Positions 10,047 through 19,942 of a stretch of DNA of 64,000 nt are shown here, in pieces (position 1 is the stretch's first letter; each line of letters begins with the position of its first letter). The translations under genes were made by a program, and so were the position numbers. Below the pieces are notes generated by a model. The model saw only the letters and a program-made list of their open reading frames with translations. It made no database searches and was not told the origin of the DNA. Source of the stretch: Staphylococcus marylandisciuri (GTDB lineage Bacteria > Bacillota > Bacilli > Staphylococcales > Staphylococcaceae); assembly GCF_025519785.1 (NCBI RefSeq), contig NZ_JAOPKZ010000001.1, positions 124,001-188,000 on the forward strand, read 5' to 3'.

Positions 10047-10412
10047 GAGGTCGGGACAAAAACGTTTAAGGTTTGAGCAGGGGGCCCCAACAAAGAGAAA
10101 CTGGTTAACCAGTTTCAACAAGCACAGAGAGTTGGGGTGGGGCCCCAACAAAGAGAAACTGGCAAACCAGTTTCCACAAGCTATGCAAGTTGGGGTGGGG
10201 CCCCAACACGGAGAAACTGGTAAATCAGTTTCCACAAGCTATGCAAGTTGGGGTGGGGCCCCAACACGGAGAAACTGGTAAATCAGTTTCCACAAGCTAT
10301 GCAAGTTGGGGTGGGCCCCAACAAAGAGGGAGCGGGACTACGAACTCTTTTTTGTTCAAATTAGATTTCTGTCCCGCTCCCAGAGCACAAAAGCTTTATG
10401 TCCCAAACCTTT
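10047..10412 (-). repeat. Composite STAR-like element with four 58-bp tandem units (E-D4-A-F)
   Basis: Reading forward: module E (GAGGTCGGGACAAAAACG to TTTGAGCAG, 10047-10080); four tandem units with GGGGCCCC starting at 10081, 10139, 10197 and 10255 and a final GGGCCCC at 10313, an exact 58-bp period; an A hairpin at 10328-10381; and a partial F module (CAGAGCACAAAAGC, then TATGTCCC). On the minus strand this reads F-A-D-E, the same order as the large copies near 54 and 55.5 kb. Each 58-bp unit contains an inner inverted repeat of the type GAAACTGGT/ACCAGTTTC. The element lies between the LysR gene and hutG. Confidence 0.92.
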
Positions 10413-10547
10413 CACTTTTAACAGTTGATTATCGATCAGAAAACTTTCAAAGTCTATACCACACAATTAGCGGGAGTAATACTACTCAATCGTAGCCTTA
10501 CCCCCGCTTTAAAATAAATTCTTAAAATTCGTTTGGTGGAAGATTTT

Positions 10548-11483
10548 TTATTTAATAAAGTGATGGAAAAAGTTAGCAGTCAATTTAGCAGTACGGCTAT
10601 CAACATCGTACGTCGGATTAGTTTCTGCAATACTAATTGTAGAAACTTTATCACTCGGAACGATGCGCTTCGCTAGGTCGAGCACTATGTGAGGATGTAA
10701 TCCTAAGACCGCTGCTGCACTGACGCCAGGTGCAAATGCGCTATCCACTACATCCATACATATAGTGAACATAATGACGTCGTGATCATGAATATAACGT
10801 TCAAGTTTATCTTTAATTGGTGGTGAAACTTGATGATATAGCTCATCTACAAAGACATAGCTCACGCCTTGTTCATCAGCGTAGTCGAATAACCCTTGCG
10901 TATTGCTGCTCTGTTGAATACCAAGAACAAAATAATCAGCATTGTCATCTTGTTCAAGTATTTGCCTAAAGCTTGTACCGGAAGTAGAACCTTCCTCTTT
11001 ACGCGTATCAAAATGGGCGTCAATGTTAATGACACCTATCGATTTATCAGGATAAGCGTCTCTTACTCCAAGATACTGTGCATAAGCTATATCGTGTCCT
11101 CCACCAAGTAAGAATGTCTGCTTGTGACGCTTAATTGATTTAGACACGAGATTTGCGTACTCTTGTTGCGTTTCTTCAAGCGGGCGATCATCTTCATGCT
11201 CAACATTACCATAGTCTGTAACTTCTGTAGAACCTACCATAGGTAATGAGGCGAAAGCTTTACGTATAGCGTCTGGACCTTCTTTAGCGCCAATGCGCCC
11301 TTTATTTAACTTCACACCATAGTCTACTGCATAACCTAGCATACCTACACCATTACGCTTGGCAGTATCATCCGTATCATTCAGATTATCAAAGTTCACA
11401 GTTTGAAAATGTCGGAAGTGTCTTTCATCAGTTTCACTGTCTAATCGACCCGTCCATAAATCTTCTTGTGCTTCTCTATACAT
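10548..11483 (-). CDS. hutG: Formimidoylglutamase
   Basis: HutG hydrolyses N-formimidoyl-glutamate to glutamate and formamide, the last step of histidine breakdown. It belongs to the arginase/ureohydrolase superfamily. The binuclear manganese site appears as LLGGGHDIAYAQ near residue 130, INIDAHFDTR near 154 and CMDVVDSAFAPG near 242, followed by the typical SAAAVLG. Length is 311 residues, as usual. The ATG at 11483 follows AAAGGGGGAG. It is separated from hutUI by the regulator and a long repeat block, so it is probably transcribed from its own promoter. Confidence 0.97.
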   Translation of the reverse strand: MYREAQEDLWTGRLDSETDERHFRHFQTVNFDNLNDTDDTAKRNGVGMLGYAVDYGVKLNKGRIGAKEGPDAIRKAFASLPMVGSTEVTDYGNVEHEDDRPLEETQQEYANLVSKSIKRHKQTFLLGGGHDIAYAQYLGVRDAYPDKSIGVINIDAHFDTRKEEGSTSGTSFRQILEQDDNADYFVLGIQQSSNTQGLFDYADEQGVSYVFVDELYHQVSPPIKDKLERYIHDHDVIMFTICMDVVDSAFAPGVSAAAVLGLHPHIVLDLAKRIVPSDKVSTISIAETNPTYDVDSRTAKLTANFFHHFIK

Positions 11484-11734
11484 CGTGCTCCCCCTTTAAG
11501 CTAATTACTATTAGTATACGTTGAGATGAACTCGTTTACAATTTCTATTTTCCCAGCAAAATTTTAGCTAAACGCTTCTCTAGCTATCAAATAGTTAAAT
11601 ATTTCATTTATGTAAAAAAATATTAAAACTGTTACAGTTCAATGATAAATCTACGATTACATTTTAATTATTTAAAGCTTATATGTATAATTGACTATAA
11701 ATGATTTTTTGAAGACCTTACTGGAGGGTACCTA

Positions 11735-12919
11735 ATGAAACAAATACGCTTTTCAGGTTTCCAATGGGCAATGATGGTGTTTATCTTCTTTATCATTGCT
11801 GAAGTATTACATATGATTTTAGGAGATTATCAAGAAAAAATTCATCTCAAACGGTTTATCTTCGATGTACGAGCTTTAGCACCGTTCATTGCATTTATTC
11901 TCTGCATTATTGTATTCAAACATCGAACACTGCAATTACAGAGCATGAAATTTACCATTAATTTAAAAGTAATTGAACGTATGCTACTCGCATTGATCTT
12001 GCCTGTGCTGATCTTTATCTTGTGCATGTTGAGCTTTAACACCTTTGCAGATAGTTTTGTCTTATTACAAGGTGATGACCTATCAGTCTCTATATTTACA
12101 ATTCTTATTGGTCAACTCATAATGGCTTTTCTCATTGAGTTAGGATTTCGTTCATATTTACAAAATATTTTAGAAACTAAATTAAATACACTCTTTGCTT
12201 CTATAGCGGTAGGTGTTCTATACGCTATCTTCAATATTAACCTAGAATACAGTTTCACATTCACTTTATATAACGTGCTCTATTGGTTTGCTTTCTCAAT
12301 GATTGTTGGCGAGCTGATTCGCGCCACAAATGGCCGCACTATTTATATTGCAACTATCTTCCATACTGCCATGTCCTTCGGTTTAGTCCTTTTATTTAAT
12401 GAGGAACTTGGTAATATATTTGCAATGAAGGTCATCGCGTTATCAACGTCTGGAGTCGCTTTAGGTTATATTGTATTAACCCTCATCATTCGTGGCATAG
12501 CCTATCTCTTCACGCGTAAAAATTTGGATGAGGTTGAAGCTAATAACTACTTAGATCATGTGAATGAGGAGAGCGAATTATCTGAAACTCATTCATCATC
12601 CAGTCTTGCTAAACCATCACAGGATAATAGTGATATAAAAAATGATTCGGTAAGTGAAGATGCTTCTCAAAAGTATAAAGATGATGTGGAAAAGACTTCC
12701 GACAAAGAAGAAGCACCGAATGAGATAGAAACAGAAAATAACACTAATAACCAAACTGAAGATTCAGCCTTTGAGCGAGCTCAGTTTTCAGTCGAACATA
12801 GTAAGGATGAGGAAAAGAGCGGATCAAGCGAGAAGACTGAACGAAATAAAAATACAGTTACGTCCTCAGATCAACGGACACCATTCGAGACTGATAATGA
12901 CCATCCTCATCGAAGATAA
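11735..12919 (+). CDS. lyrA: LyrA/SpdC, CPBP-domain membrane protein with acidic tail
   Basis: A membrane protein of 394 residues: about eight transmembrane segments up to residue 265, then a roughly 125-residue highly charged Ser/Glu/Asp-rich cytoplasmic tail. Segments [25 protein letters not shown] and [19 protein letters not shown] match the staphylococcal lysostaphin-resistance protein A (SpdC), which partners the glucosaminidase SagB in peptidoglycan strand release and affects surface protein display. The CPBP protease motif is degenerate: ELGFR replaces EExxxR, and the second His motif lacks Asn, so proteolysis is unlikely. RBS GGAGGG precedes ATG 11735. rpiA lies close by, as I recall for S. 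aureus. Confidence 0.92.
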   Translation: MKQIRFSGFQWAMMVFIFFIIAEVLHMILGDYQEKIHLKRFIFDVRALAPFIAFILCIIVFKHRTLQLQSMKFTINLKVIERMLLALILPVLIFILCMLSFNTFADSFVLLQGDDLSVSIFTILIGQLIMAFLIELGFRSYLQNILETKLNTLFASIAVGVLYAIFNINLEYSFTFTLYNVLYWFAFSMIVGELIRATNGRTIYIATIFHTAMSFGLVLLFNEELGNIFAMKVIALSTSGVALGYIVLTLIIRGIAYLFTRKNLDEVEANNYLDHVNEESELSETHSSSSLAKPSQDNSDIKNDSVSEDASQKYKDDVEKTSDKEEAPNEIETENNTNNQTEDSAFERAQFSVEHSKDEEKSGSSEKTERNKNTVTSSDQRTPFETDNDHPHRR

Positions 12920-13002
12920 GATTCAAATCAATGTACAGAACGCCTTAATCAGTTCCGCACGTATATCCCCCAACAAATAGGACTGATGCGTTAAATTGAG
13001 GG

Positions 13003-13125
13003 GGGAGCGGGACAGAAATCTAATTTGAATAAAAAGATTTCTGTCCCGCTCCCTCTGTGTTGGGCCACCCCAACTTGCATTGCTTGTGGAAACTGGTTTA
13101 CCAGTTTCTCTGTGTTGGGGCCCCA
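13003..13125 (+). repeat. Module A hairpin followed by one STAR-like unit (A-D1)
   Basis: Positions 13003-13053 form the A inverted repeat (GGGAGCGGGACAGAAATC against GATTTCTGTCCCGCTCCC). It is followed at once by one D unit running from TGTTGGGCCACCCC to TGTTGGGGCCCC (13058-13125) with the inner GGAAACTGG/CCAGTTTC arms. This is the shortest A-D composite in the window, in the lyrA-lysE gap. Confidence 0.88.
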
Positions 13126-13236
13126 CTTAACTTTTTTAACTGATTGTCTTGCTTTATATAGAAAGAAGTGAGAAAATTACAAAAAATTACTCTGATTATG
13201 GAGATTGAACTCTATACATATGAAAGGATTCTAGTC

Positions 13237-13854
13237 ATGTTGCAACCTATAATTCATGGTTTTTTGTTAGCTTTAGGTCTTATTTTACCTTTAGGAGCGC
13301 AAAATGTTTTTGTATTTAACCAAGGAGCTAATCATAAGAAATTATCAGGAGCTTTACCCGTTATAATAACTGCTGGCTTATGCGACACTTTATTGATCGT
13401 TCTTGCAATATTAGGTGTTTCCTTAATCCTGATGACTTTGCCCATTTTACAATTGATCGTTTATATTATTGGCTTTATATTTTTAATATATATGGCATGG
13501 TCACTATGGAAAGAAGAGCCAAATCATTTAAAGAATATCGACTCTATGAGTGCAAAGAAACAAATCGGGTTTGCATTATCTGTCTCATTATTAAATCCAC
13601 ACGCTATTATGGATACTATAGGGGTTATTGGTACAAGCGCTTCTATTTATTCTGGAATGGATAAATTATTATTCAGCGTTTCAGCTATTGCTGTTTCTTG
13701 GTTATGGTTCATAATTCTAGCAATATTAGGAAACATTTTAGGATCAGTAGATAAGACGGGTAAGTACATCATATTACTAAACAAGGTATCGAGTATTATC
13801 GTAATTATAGTCAGTATCATTATCTTAAAGAATATAATAAATCTAATATTGTAG
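13237..13854 (+). CDS. LysE/ArgO-family amino-acid exporter
   Basis: A 205-residue membrane protein with about six transmembrane helices. The start, HGFLLALGLILPLGAQNVFVFNQGA, is the LysE/ArgO signature (PxGAQN motif), and SLLNPHAIMDTIGVIG is the second conserved loop (NPHA). Family members export basic amino acids such as lysine or arginine; I cannot tell which here. ATG 13237 sits eight bases after AAAGGA; an upstream in-frame start at 13168 would add a non-family leader. It appears to be monocistronic. Confidence 0.9.
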   Translation: MLQPIIHGFLLALGLILPLGAQNVFVFNQGANHKKLSGALPVIITAGLCDTLLIVLAILGVSLILMTLPILQLIVYIIGFIFLIYMAWSLWKEEPNHLKNIDSMSAKKQIGFALSVSLLNPHAIMDTIGVIGTSASIYSGMDKLLFSVSAIAVSWLWFIILAILGNILGSVDKTGKYIILLNKVSSIIVIIVSIIILKNIINLIL

Positions 13855-13914
13855 TTACCACAAGTTGGAGGCAATTAAGTAAACATTTATCTACAGTCTT
13901 CACTTAACATAACA

Positions 13915-13952
13915 GCAGCTAGATATATTCTAATGAAAGAACTTCTAGCTGC
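13915..13952. terminator. Hairpin between the LysE gene and rpiA
   Basis: GCAGCTAGA (13915-13923) pairs with TCTAGCTGC (13944-13952), followed by ACTTCTTT. It is placed between convergent genes and probably terminates the exporter transcript. Confidence 0.65.
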
Positions 13953-14062
13953 ACTTCTTTATCCTACAAATTTACTGTAATGATTTTATCCCTTTATACA
14001 ACACTTTTACACCCTGCCGAAATATATAATTGAGTCACGTCTCGGGGCTCATCAGTTGCTAA

Positions 14063-14749
14063 TTAAGAGCGTTGTTTAATCTTTACTCCGTCTTGTGTCC
14101 CAAAGATGACTGCTTCGGTTGTGTCGAGAAAGTAACCCGTTTCTAATACCCCGATAAGGTGAATTAAATATTCATGTAACTGATAAGGATCCAGACGCTC
14201 CTTTAATTCTAAATCTAAGATGTAATTACCATTATCCGTAATAAATGGCACATCATCAGCCATGCGTCGCATCGCTATCACAGGTTGATCTTGCTCTATC
14301 TTACGCGCTAACAAGAGCCAATTAAATTTATCCACTTCTACTGGAAGCTTGAATTTATCACCTAAATGAGCAACCTCTTTCGTTTCATCCACAATAACTA
14401 TAAATTTTTCTGCCATAGTATCTATGACTTTTTCACGAAATAAAGCACCGCCGCCACCTTTTATTAAATTCAGATTTGAATCTACTTCATCAGCTCCATC
14501 TATTGCTATATCGACGTGATCAACATCATTGATATCAACGATCTTTAATCCATGTTCTTTAGCAATAAAAGCCGTCTTTGTCGACGTGCAAACGCCAATA
14601 ATATTGAGTTTCTCAGCTCTAACCTTCTCTGCAATTTTAGGCACGAGCAACTCAATTGTTGAACCTGAACCTATTCCAAGTACAATATTATCTGTGATAT
14701 GGTTCAACGCATCGTCAAACGTGCTCATCTTTAATTGCTTTATGTCCAT
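14063..14749 (-). CDS. rpiA: Ribose-5-phosphate isomerase A
   Basis: RpiA interconverts ribose-5-phosphate and ribulose-5-phosphate in the pentose phosphate pathway. Family motifs are all present: LGIGSGSTIE near residue 24, CTSTKT, IAIDGADEVD with the catalytic aspartates near 80, KGGGGALFREK near 95, and a C-terminal GVLETGYFL. Length is 228 residues from ATG 14749, chosen because AAAGGGGA lies about nine bases before it; a longer frame to 14794 adds 15 residues without family similarity. Confidence 0.97.
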   Translation of the reverse strand: MDIKQLKMSTFDDALNHITDNIVLGIGSGSTIELLVPKIAEKVRAEKLNIIGVCTSTKTAFIAKEHGLKIVDINDVDHVDIAIDGADEVDSNLNLIKGGGGALFREKVIDTMAEKFIVIVDETKEVAHLGDKFKLPVEVDKFNWLLLARKIEQDQPVIAMRRMADDVPFITDNGNYILDLELKERLDPYQLHEYLIHLIGVLETGYFLDTTEAVIFGTQDGVKIKQRS

Positions 14750-14929
14750 AATGTTGTCCCCTTTACAATGCGTTCTTTTACTATTATTGTACACAAGTTG
14801 CGTTCAAAGTCCTAGCTAAAATGCAAGTTTCATAACATCACTTACCATCTTTTACTTTTAAGATTGCGTTATATAAGAATGAGTGCATTTGTTCGCATCA
14901 AAGCGCATGCCCCACTACTAAATTGCTTC

Positions 14930-15940
14930 TTATTTTTTTAATATTTGATAAGTTGTTTTAGAGTAGAATGGCTTTTCTGCCTCTAGAATACTTTTAGCCT
15001 TATTTCCATACATATTGATATCATTCGGTAAGAATTGCGTTTCAAGCGTAAACCCAGAATGAGGTTTATAGATGTTAAAGTCGTGTTTCCACACTTTACT
15101 ATCATTTAATGTATAAATAACTACATTGGGCATATCAGAGGTTACCGTTAAAGAAAAATTCTTGTTTTCAACTGTCATTTTACCTTTATCTAGAATAAAT
15201 GGGTGGTCAAGTCCATTAAATTGCTGAATTTGCTCTTTGATAATTGTATGATTACTTTTAAAAATAGAGTCAAAAGCTATCTCATTATCTTCAAACACCT
15301 CAGAGAGATTAAGCGGTGCCTGAGACGCAATCATATGTGATTTGTTAAGAGGATACATACTTAATTGATCACTTACTATGGAATGATTATTAATCATATT
15401 ATTATCTTTATTTAAATTAAAGTAGACGTGATTTAAAGGATTAAATAATGTCGTTGCTGAAGCCACTGCTTTATACTCGATCGTCCAACGATGTTCCATA
15501 TCATAGGTATGTATCACTTTTACATCTATATCTCCAGGATAGCCATCTTCTTCACTCTTTAATTGCGTAGTAAAAATAATCTTTACTCTATTGGCTTCTT
15601 CCTTAACTTCATAATCGAAATATTTAGTATCAAGTGCTCGGCTTCCTCCATGAAGGTGATGAGATCCATCGTTCTTTTCAAGTTGATAACATTGCCCTTG
15701 TAAATCAAATCGAGCATTCTCAATTCTACCACCATAACGTCCCACTGTAGCACCAAACTTAAACGGATTAGCTTGATAGAATTCATCCGCTTCAACTGCA
15801 TTGCCTAATACGATATTGTTGTCATCATATTTCCATGAAACTATACGTGCTCCATAATTAGTAAAGACAATTTTGTCTTCGTCACTATTCACTTTAATAA
15901 GAACTAAACCATTACTTTGTTCCTCAATGTCAGCAAACAT
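14930..15940 (-). CDS. galM: Aldose 1-epimerase (galactose mutarotase)
   Basis: GalM interconverts the alpha and beta anomers of galactose and other aldoses. The 336-residue product is the normal size and has NYGARIVSW near the start, the substrate-binding VGRYGGRIENA, HLHGGSRALD, NHVYFNL with the catalytic histidine, and SGFTLETQ with the catalytic glutamate. I use ATG 15940, preceded by AAAGGAAG; an in-frame upstream start at 15961 would place that site inside the coding region. No gal operon genes lie beside it. Confidence 0.93.
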   Translation of the reverse strand: MFADIEEQSNGLVLIKVNSDEDKIVFTNYGARIVSWKYDDNNIVLGNAVEADEFYQANPFKFGATVGRYGGRIENARFDLQGQCYQLEKNDGSHHLHGGSRALDTKYFDYEVKEEANRVKIIFTTQLKSEEDGYPGDIDVKVIHTYDMEHRWTIEYKAVASATTLFNPLNHVYFNLNKDNNMINNHSIVSDQLSMYPLNKSHMIASQAPLNLSEVFEDNEIAFDSIFKSNHTIIKEQIQQFNGLDHPFILDKGKMTVENKNFSLTVTSDMPNVVIYTLNDSKVWKHDFNIYKPHSGFTLETQFLPNDINMYGNKAKSILEAEKPFYSKTTYQILKK

Positions 15941-16185
15941 CTTCTTACTTCCTTTCAACATAACACTTCAAACTTCTTAATTTACTTCTAAATTTTACTT
16001 ACATCCAACATTATTGTAACAATTGATATAAATTTATGACTAGGTTATTTTTATGGATAATTGAGAGAGTATATGATGTTTTACTATAATTTGCACTTAA
16101 CTCTCTTGGAGATAGTGTTGCAGTGCGAAGTTATAGCGATTAAAATTTGCATAGAGTCTTTTAATAAATATGTAAGGTGATAATT

Positions 16186-16797
16186 ATGGACTTTGTTGAA
16201 AATGATACGGTTCAAACCGCTAAAGATTTATTAGGAGTTAAAGTCATTTATACAGATGGTGAGCAAATTTATAGTGGATATATTGTTGAAACAGAAGCTT
16301 ATCTTGGTTATCAAGACCGTGCAGCACATGGCTATCAAGGTAAGCGCACTCCTAAAGTAGAATCTTTGTATAAAAAAGGTGGCACTATTTATGCGCATGT
16401 AATGCATACGCATCTCCTCATCAATTTTGTCACTCGCGAAATTGATGTACCAGAAGGCGTACTCATTCGTGCAGTTGAACCATTAGAAGGAATTGAAGCG
16501 ATGCGTATCAACCGTAATAAAGATGGCTACGACTTAACTAATGGTCCTGGTAAATGGACCCAAGCTTTTCACCTGCCGAGACACTTAGATGGTACGCTAT
16601 TAAATAGCGGTCGATTACAGATTAATATTAAGCAACGTAAACGACCTCGAGAAATTGTCGAAGATAGCAGGATAGGCATACCTAATAAGGGTGAATGGAC
16701 GCACAAACCATTGCGTTTTTCAGTGAAAGGTAACCCTTTCGTGTCACGTATGCGTAAATCAGCAATGTTAAATCCTGATGATACTTGGATGTCATAA
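16186..16797 (+). CDS. DNA-3-methyladenine glycosylase (AAG/MPG family)
   Basis: A 203-residue base-excision repair glycosylase of the eukaryotic-like AAG fold. It has the hallmark [22 protein letters not shown] segment, whose first glutamate activates water. [18 protein letters not shown] follows, then [11 protein letters not shown] and [11 protein letters not shown]. It removes alkylated purines such as 3-methyladenine. ATG 16186 is taken because AAGGTGAT precedes it; a GTG nine bases upstream is also in frame. It stands alone between galM (divergent) and an NhaC gene (convergent). Confidence 0.94.
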   Translation: MDFVENDTVQTAKDLLGVKVIYTDGEQIYSGYIVETEAYLGYQDRAAHGYQGKRTPKVESLYKKGGTIYAHVMHTHLLINFVTREIDVPEGVLIRAVEPLEGIEAMRINRNKDGYDLTNGPGKWTQAFHLPRHLDGTLLNSGRLQINIKQRKRPREIVEDSRIGIPNKGEWTHKPLRFSVKGNPFVSRMRKSAMLNPDDTWMS

Positions 16798-16801
16798 ATT
16801 A

Positions 16802-16866
16802 ATAAGCGATGCAACCTTAACGTCGAGTAAATGTGTCATTTACCTGCGTTAAAAGTCATCGCTTAT
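16802..16866. terminator. Long nested hairpin between convergent genes
   Basis: ATAAGCGATG (16802-16811) pairs with CATCGCTTAT (16857-16866), with TTAACG/CGTTAA nested inside. There is little T-run on the plus strand. It is probably a shared terminator for the glycosylase and NhaC genes. Confidence 0.6.
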
Positions 16867-16880
16867 CAAAATGGAAGTTA

Positions 16881-18209
16881 CTATTTCTTTGATTGTTTAA
16901 CTAATAATCCAAATTGAATAGTCAATAATGCGCAAACCACAAAAATAACTGGGTAAATGGAATATTGTAAGACCTCAATGTAACTCACATGCCCGTACTT
17001 TTCAGCCATTAGCATGCCGCTATCATGGGGCAATACCATCAATGCGCAACAGGCAAAAATATCGAGTAAACTCGCCATGCGTTTCGGTGGTACCTTATAC
17101 TCGTCGCCGATTTCTTTAGCTATTGGCGCTGAGATAATAATAGCTAAAGTGTTATGTGACAGGGCGGCTGATAAGATACCCGACATCAAGCTAATTACAT
17201 ATTCGGCACTTTTTCTTCCTTTTGCTTTCTTCTTCATCGTTGCTATAATCCAATCTATACCACCATAATAACGTATTAAAGCCACGAGACCACTTACTAG
17301 AAAAGCGACGAGGAAGATCATAAACATGCTCTCCATTCCGTCACCTATGGATTTCGTAAATTCAAATAAGCCTAGATGACCTTGCACCAGACCTATGACT
17401 CCCGCAATACCAATCCCAATGATAAGAACGAGAATAACATCTAACCCAACTATAGCTGCTATTAATACAAATAAGTACGGTAAGATATCTACAAAGTTGA
17501 AACTTAAGTCACCTTGCACTTTACCTGTACCGCCTATTATCGCGTAGATCACAGCAGTAATAACTGCAGCCGGAATGGCGACATAAACATTCATTTTAAA
17601 CTTATCTTTCATTTTAGCTCCTACACCATTCGTAGCTGCAATTGTGGTATCAGAGATGATAGATAAATTATCTCCAAAATAAGCACCTGCTATCACTGCG
17701 GCGCCTGCAGCAGCTACATTCAAGTCAGCGGCTTGAGCTACCGCTACACCCACTGGTATGAAAGCAGCTTGTGCTCCAGAAGATGTGCCTAAAGTAAGAG
17801 CGGCAAGACCACTCATAACAAATATGCCTGGAATTAATAGGCTAGGTGGAATGATAGACAAACCTAAATGAACCATAGCTTCTTTACCACCCATCGCAGT
17901 AGTAACCGTTGAGAAAGCGCCAGCAAGCAAGAGAATAAGCCCTAAATTGACTATACTTGAGTTCCCGGCTTGTCGAGCAAATATTTCAACTTTCTTATTA
18001 AATTTAGTTCGACGATCATAACAAGTCCATGCAATGATAATACCAATAAAGATAGCTACATGCCTTGGCAGCATATCAAAAGCATCTTTCTTTCCCAATG
18101 CAGTAAATGTGATGCCAACACTAATATAAAGCACAAGAAATATAACGAGTGGTAAGAGTGCTAATGCCCCGTACTGTTTGTGGCTGCGCGAATCCGTTCC
18201 TACTTCCAT
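16881..18209 (-). CDS. Na+/H+ antiporter NhaC-family protein (second paralogue)
   Basis: A membrane carrier of 442 residues with about eleven transmembrane helices. It is a clear paralogue of the carrier at 822-2129: shared blocks include FNKKVEIFARQAGNSS, TLGTSSGAQAAFIPVG and YFGDNLSIISDTTIAA. No riboswitch is seen upstream; only a module A repeat lies in the 400-bp gap toward gltS. Substrate may be Na+/H+ or an organic acid or amino acid. ATG 18209 follows AAGGGAGG. Confidence 0.88.
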   Translation of the reverse strand: MEVGTDSRSHKQYGALALLPLVIFLVLYISVGITFTALGKKDAFDMLPRHVAIFIGIIIAWTCYDRRTKFNKKVEIFARQAGNSSIVNLGLILLLAGAFSTVTTAMGGKEAMVHLGLSIIPPSLLIPGIFVMSGLAALTLGTSSGAQAAFIPVGVAVAQAADLNVAAAGAAVIAGAYFGDNLSIISDTTIAATNGVGAKMKDKFKMNVYVAIPAAVITAVIYAIIGGTGKVQGDLSFNFVDILPYLFVLIAAIVGLDVILVLIIGIGIAGVIGLVQGHLGLFEFTKSIGDGMESMFMIFLVAFLVSGLVALIRYYGGIDWIIATMKKKAKGRKSAEYVISLMSGILSAALSHNTLAIIISAPIAKEIGDEYKVPPKRMASLLDIFACCALMVLPHDSGMLMAEKYGHVSYIEVLQYSIYPVIFVVCALLTIQFGLLVKQSKK

Positions 18210-18315
18210 TACCTAGCCTCCCTTACATGAATTGACCCTATTCTAACTAAAACTATTCTATAATTCATTATTTAAGCTTACTATTCCACTCAGATTAAAT
18301 GAATATAACTGATAG

Positions 18316-18367
18316 GGGGAGCGGGACAGAAATCTTTTTATTCAAATTAGGTTTCTGTCCCGATCCC
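18316..18367. repeat. Module A hairpin, loop inverted
   Basis: GGGAGCGGGACAGAAATC and a mildly diverged right arm ending CTGTCCCGATCCC. The loop reads TTTTTATTCAAATTAG, the reverse of most copies, so the element sits in the opposite orientation here. It lies in the NhaC-gltS divergent gap. Confidence 0.85.
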
Positions 18368-18464
18368 ATTGTATAGAGCTAATTTATTTAAAAAATATAA
18401 ACTGTTTATCTTTTTTAAATATAAGCTATGTTTCTAAACAAATTTTTCTTTATTAAATACAAAG

Positions 18465-18493
18465 TAGATATATGTACAAAAAATATGTATAAT
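18465..18493 (+). promoter_or_regulatory. Candidate promoter of gltS
   Basis: A perfect TATAAT at 18488-18493 lies 17 bp after TAGATA (18465-18470, four of six matches to TTGACA), in AT-rich DNA about 120 bp before gltS. Its position fits a sigma-A promoter. It is a weak call because the -35 box is poor. Confidence 0.4.
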
Positions 18494-18611
18494 GGCTATC
18501 ATGGGGATTTGTACATACTTAAACGTTATAATATCGAAGTTTATATACTTCTTAGTTATGACAAATGTTTGTCTTTAGCAATTTAAACTTAAAATAAAGG
18601 GGGAAGAAATC

Positions 18612-19820
18612 ATGATCGAACTTGATCCAATTACGACACTCGCAATTGCAGCTGTCTTATATTTGATTGGAATTTTCATAGTAAATCATGTTTCAATATT
18701 GCAGCGACTATGTATTCCTGCACCTGTTATAGGGGGCTTGATGTTTGCTGTCATAGTAGCTATCTTTCAATCCTTACATATCGTTACAATTAAGCTCGAC
18801 TCTGATTTCATTCAGAATTTCTTCATGCTTGCATTCTTTACAACCATCGGTTTAGGTGCTTCAGTAAAGCTTCTAAAGCTAGGTGGTAAGATACTTATAT
18901 ATTATTTTTTATTTTGCGGTGTTATGGCTATCTGTCAAAACCTGATCAGTGTAGGACTAGCAAAAGTATTACATATTCCTGCTTTACTCGGTTTAACTGC
19001 TGGATCTATGTCAATGGAAGGTGGACATGGCAATGCAGCAGCATACAGTCAAACACTCCAAGATATGGGTGTGAATAATGCTATTACAGCGGCGCTCGCT
19101 GCAGCAACATTAGGACTTGTGGCCGGTGGCTTAATCGGCGGCCCTGTCGTTAAATTTTTAATTCAACGCTATAATTTAAAGCCGGCACACGCTCAGGAGA
19201 CAACTAAAGATTATGGAGAAGTAGAGTATAATGAAGCTTTACATTCTAAGATGAGTACGACTAATGTCTTTTTCTTACAATTTACGATCGTAGCCGTGTG
19301 TATGGCAATTGGTTCTTATATAGGAAATTTATTTACAGATCTTACTTCTCAGAATATCCCCGTCTATGTCGGAGCGATGATTATTGCAGTTATTATCCGT
19401 AACCTATCAGAATTCAGTAATATTAAGATTATAGACATGAAGATTGTCGACTACATTGGAAATGTTTCTTTAGGTCTATTTTTATCAATCGCTCTGATGA
19501 GTATAAAGCTTACGGAAATCTATTATCTCGCTATTCCTTTAGTCATCATCGTAATCGTTCAAGTCATCTTTATCGTGCTTTTCTCTGTCCTTGTCGTCTT
19601 TAGAGGTCTGGGTAAAGACTACGATGCAGCAGTAATGATTGGTGGCTTTATAGGTCATGGACTAGGTGCTACTCCGAATGCTATGGCGAACTTAGACGTC
19701 ATTACTAAAAAGTTTGGTGCTTCACCTAAAGCTTACTTAGTCGTTCCTATTGTAGGGGCTTTTCTCATCGATTTACTGGCCATGCCGATCATTATGGGCT
19801 TCATCAATTTAGTGCATTAA
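18612..19820 (+). CDS. gltS: Sodium/glutamate symporter GltS
   Basis: GltS imports glutamate with sodium across the plasma membrane. The 402-residue protein has the ESS-family layout of two five-helix halves around a charged central loop (residues 195-215). Both re-entrant loops show the family signature: GSMSMEGGHGNAAAYSQ in the first half and GGFIGHGLGATPNAMAN in the second. ATG 18612 follows AAAGGGGGAAG. It is monocistronic and divergent from the NhaC paralogue. Confidence 0.95.
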   Translation: MIELDPITTLAIAAVLYLIGIFIVNHVSILQRLCIPAPVIGGLMFAVIVAIFQSLHIVTIKLDSDFIQNFFMLAFFTTIGLGASVKLLKLGGKILIYYFLFCGVMAICQNLISVGLAKVLHIPALLGLTAGSMSMEGGHGNAAAYSQTLQDMGVNNAITAALAAATLGLVAGGLIGGPVVKFLIQRYNLKPAHAQETTKDYGEVEYNEALHSKMSTTNVFFLQFTIVAVCMAIGSYIGNLFTDLTSQNIPVYVGAMIIAVIIRNLSEFSNIKIIDMKIVDYIGNVSLGLFLSIALMSIKLTEIYYLAIPLVIIVIVQVIFIVLFSVLVVFRGLGKDYDAAVMIGGFIGHGLGATPNAMANLDVITKKFGASPKAYLVVPIVGAFLIDLLAMPIIMGFINLVH

Positions 19821-19942
19821 TGAGTCTTAACTGCTAATTGCATTCAGTTACTATTCTAACTTGCATTGGTAAAAGGTGAACAACAAGAAGATACAAAATC
19901 ACAAATAATATTACTAACCTGGAAGATGCATCCCATAAAATA

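Noticed and set aside
10081..10319. CRISPR array
   Set aside because: The units are head-to-tail repeats with no unique spacers, and no cas gene is present.
10014..10495. Overlapping ORFs of 73 to 101 residues over the 10-kb repeat block
   Set aside because: They translate the 58-bp tandem units on both strands, have no ribosome-binding site and repeat the same peptide.
11735..12919. Active CPBP intramembrane protease
   Set aside because: The EExxxR and HxxxN catalytic motifs are degenerate.
12923..13126. 67-residue minus-strand ORF downstream of lyrA
   Set aside because: It spans the A-D1 repeat; it is not gene-like.
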